Translations under genes and position numbers: made by a program
Notes under the pieces: generated by a model
Seen by the model: only the letters and a program-made list of their open reading frames with translations
What the model was told of the DNA's origin: nothing
Database searches by the model: none
Origin: Streptomyces sp. NBC_01288
GTDB taxonomy: Bacteria > Actinomycetota > Actinomycetes > Streptomycetales > Streptomycetaceae
Direction: 5' to 3'
DNA: 64,000 bases
Assembly (NCBI RefSeq): GCF_035982055.1
Contig: NZ_CP108427.1
Coordinates: 10,105,001-10,169,000, forward strand
In this document: in pieces, positions 62,593 to 64,000 of the stretch
How the letters are laid out: the number at the start of each line of letters is the position of its first letter
Numbering within the stretch: the stretch's first letter is position 1

Positions 62593-63272
62593 CCGGGGCG
62601 GAGGTCGCCGACCTCGCGGCCACCACCGTCCGCGAACTCAACCAGGCGCTCCACGCACCTGAACCGGCTCCGGCCTGGCGGGTGTTGAACCCCCGAGGTG
62701 CTCACAGCGTCGCCTGCGGACTCAGGGACGAGGTGACCATCGATATCGAAGGCCACGTCGGCTACTACTGCGCCGGCATGAACCAGCGCGCCACGGTCAC
62801 CGTGCACGGCAACGCCGGAGTCGGTGTCGCCGAGAACATGATGTCCGGCACGGTCAGGGTGCGCGGCGACGCCTCCCAGTCCGCCGGGGCCACCGCACAC
62901 GGCGGTCTGTTGGTGATCGAGGGCAACGCGGCGGCCCGGTGCGGGATTTCGATGAAGGGCGTGGACATCGTCGTCGGCGGGAACGTCGGCCACATGAGCG
63001 CGTTCATGGGACAGGCGGGACGGCTGGTGGTCTGCGGCGACGCGGGTGACGCCCTGGGCGACTCCCTCTACGAGGCCCGGATCTACGTCAAGGGCACGGT
63101 CAAGTCCCTCGGCGCGGACTGCGTCGAGAAGGAGATGCGGGACGAACACCTCACGGAACTCGCGGAGTTGCTGAAGGCGGCGGAGTTCGACGAGGACCCG
63201 GCCGACTTCCGCCGCTACGGCTCGGCCCGACAGCTGTACCACTTCAAGGTCGACAACTCGACGGCGTACTGA
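62580..63272 (+). CDS. glxC: GXGXG-motif glutamate synthase-like subunit (GlxC/MgsB)
   Basis: A 230-residue right-handed beta-helix protein with repeats of the G-x-x-G-x-x-x-G type (GHVGYYCAGMNQ; GNAGVGVAENMMSG; GNVGHMSAFMGQAG), like the C-terminal domain of glutamate synthase large subunit. It links the amidotransferase and FMN subunits. Starts within the end of glxB (ATG 62580). Confidence 0.92.
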   Translation: MAALTGAEVADLAATTVRELNQALHAPEPAPAWRVLNPRGAHSVACGLRDEVTIDIEGHVGYYCAGMNQRATVTVHGNAGVGVAENMMSGTVRVRGDASQSAGATAHGGLLVIEGNAAARCGISMKGVDIVVGGNVGHMSAFMGQAGRLVVCGDAGDALGDSLYEARIYVKGTVKSLGADCVEKEMRDEHLTELAELLKAAEFDEDPADFRRYGSARQLYHFKVDNSTAY

Positions 63273-63288
63273 GGGAGTTGTCACCGAC

Positions 63289-64000
63289 ATGGACAGGGAC
63301 AAGGGCAGGTCCAGAGAGAGGGGCATGGGCATGGACTTCGCATCGCACGGCCTGCGCGAGTCGGCCACCTTCGACCGCGCCACCATCCACGCCATCCAAC
63401 GAGCCGCCGCGACCGGCGTCTACGACATCCGGGGCTGGGGCGCGAAGCGACCCCTCCCGCACTTCGACGACCTGCTCTTCCTCGGCGCCGGCATGTCCCG
63501 CTACCCGCTGGAGGGTTACCGCGAGCGCTGCGACACCGGCGTCGTCCTCGGCGCGCGCAACGCCAAGCACCCGCTGCACCTGGACATTCCGGTCACCATC
63601 GCCGGCATGAGCTTCGGCGCCCTGTCCGCGAACGCCAAGGAGGCGCTCGGGCGCGGGGCGAGCGCGGCCGGCACCTCCACCACCACCGGCGACGGCGGCA
63701 TGACCCCGGAGGAACGCGGCCAGTCCAAGCACCTTGTCTATCAGTACCTGCCGTCCCGCTACGGCATGAACCCCGACGACCTCCGCAAGGCCGACGCCAT
63801 CGAAGTGGTCCTCGGCCAGGGCGCCAAGCCCGGCGGCGGAGGCATGCTGCTCGGCCAGAAGATCACCGACCGGGTCGCCGGGATGCGCACCCTGCCGGTC
63901 GGCGTGGACCAGCGCAGCGCCTGCCGCCACCCCGACTGGACCGGCCCCGACGACCTCACCATCAAGATCGGCGAACTCCGCGAGATCACCGACTGGGAGA
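63289..64000 (+). CDS. glxD: FMN-binding glutamate synthase-like subunit (GlxD/MgsC), partial
   Basis: The first 237 codons of an FMN-dependent synthase domain: LPHFDDLLFLGAGMSRYPLEGYRERC, VTIAGMSFGALSANAKEALGRGA, TTTGDGGMTPEER, and GQGAKPGGGGMLLGQKI. It continues past the end of the window. ATG 63289 has GGGAG 11 nt upstream; ATG 63331 with AGAGGGG 7 nt upstream may be the true start, since the first 14 residues look non-conserved. It would complete a split glutamate or N-methylglutamate synthase with glxB and glxC. Confidence 0.88.
   Translation, partial: MDRDKGRSRERGMGMDFASHGLRESATFDRATIHAIQRAAATGVYDIRGWGAKRPLPHFDDLLFLGAGMSRYPLEGYRERCDTGVVLGARNAKHPLHLDIPVTIAGMSFGALSANAKEALGRGASAAGTSTTTGDGGMTPEERGQSKHLVYQYLPSRYGMNPDDLRKADAIEVVLGQGAKPGGGGMLLGQKITDRVAGMRTLPVGVDQRSACRHPDWTGPDDLTIKIGELREITDWE

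Noticed and set aside
1..64000. CRISPR arrays, tRNA or rRNA genes, prophage, integrase or conjugation genes
   Set aside because: Looked for regular spaced repeats, tRNA T-loop patterns and integrase/terminase motifs; none seen.

Overview
The window looks like chromosomal DNA of a Streptomyces or a very close relative. It is very GC-rich, GTG starts are common, and genes are packed with 4-nt ATGA/GTGA overlaps. It also carries a complete conservon (sensor, roadblock, DUF742, GTPase and two P450s), a degenerate MmyB-type regulator beside an SDR gene, secreted glycan hydrolases and many one-gene regulators. No rRNA, tRNA, CRISPR array, prophage or intact insertion sequence was seen. All identifications come from reading motifs; no database search was run.

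Layout. 1-9.0 kb: a minus-strand catabolic operon, read from 9028 down to 275: sugar-type ABC binding lipoprotein and two permeases, ROK regulator, GMC flavin oxidase, zinc deaminase, TIM-barrel isomerase and MFS exporter; a small antitoxin-like gene follows. 9.4-14.8 kb: secreted M4 metalloprotease, GH64 beta-1,3-glucanase, dienelactone hydrolase and a YciO/Sua5 protein, separated by clear hairpin terminators. 14.9-20.2 kb: six-gene conservon on the minus strand, whose first P450 lacks two canonical P450 motifs. 20.5-26 kb: alpha-hydroxy-acid oxidase, class III aminotransferase, Lrp regulator and MMPL transporter on the plus strand. 26-31.4 kb: SpoIIE-type phosphatase, a MITE-like element, a second GH64 glucanase, and a divergent GH92 alpha-mannosidase. 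The intergenic region before GH92 carries a 14-bp palindrome shared with the first GH64 gene and PHO-box-like repeats.

31.4-42.9 kb: GNAT gene with a possible leader peptide, Gfo/Idh/MocA oxidoreductase, SDR plus regulator pseudogene, SGNH hydrolase, a divergent TetR / FBP-domain pair sharing an operator, aldo/keto reductase, ABC exporter, DUF5133, GlxA-type regulator and DUF2269. 42.9-48 kb: PAS-GAF-PP2C phosphatase, serine hydrolase, and a two-gene graspetide (ATP-grasp RiPP) locus. 48-57.7 kb: AraC regulator convergent with a GH29 fucosidase, two unrecognised proteins, PadR, DUF2306 membrane protein, a nonsense-interrupted membrane gene, DUF1152, ECF sigma factor with a SnoaL tail, and a DHFR-like reductase. 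57.7-64 kb: FprA-type reductase, SDR, then glnT-glxBCD (glutamine synthetase-like enzyme plus split glutamate/N-methylglutamate synthase), the last gene cut by the window edge.

The most interesting items are the graspetide locus, the glucan/mannan hydrolase region with its shared operator and PHO boxes, the P450 without ExxR in the conservon, the ABC-ROK-GMC-deaminase-TIM operon, and the MITE lying over the stop codon of a glucanase gene.
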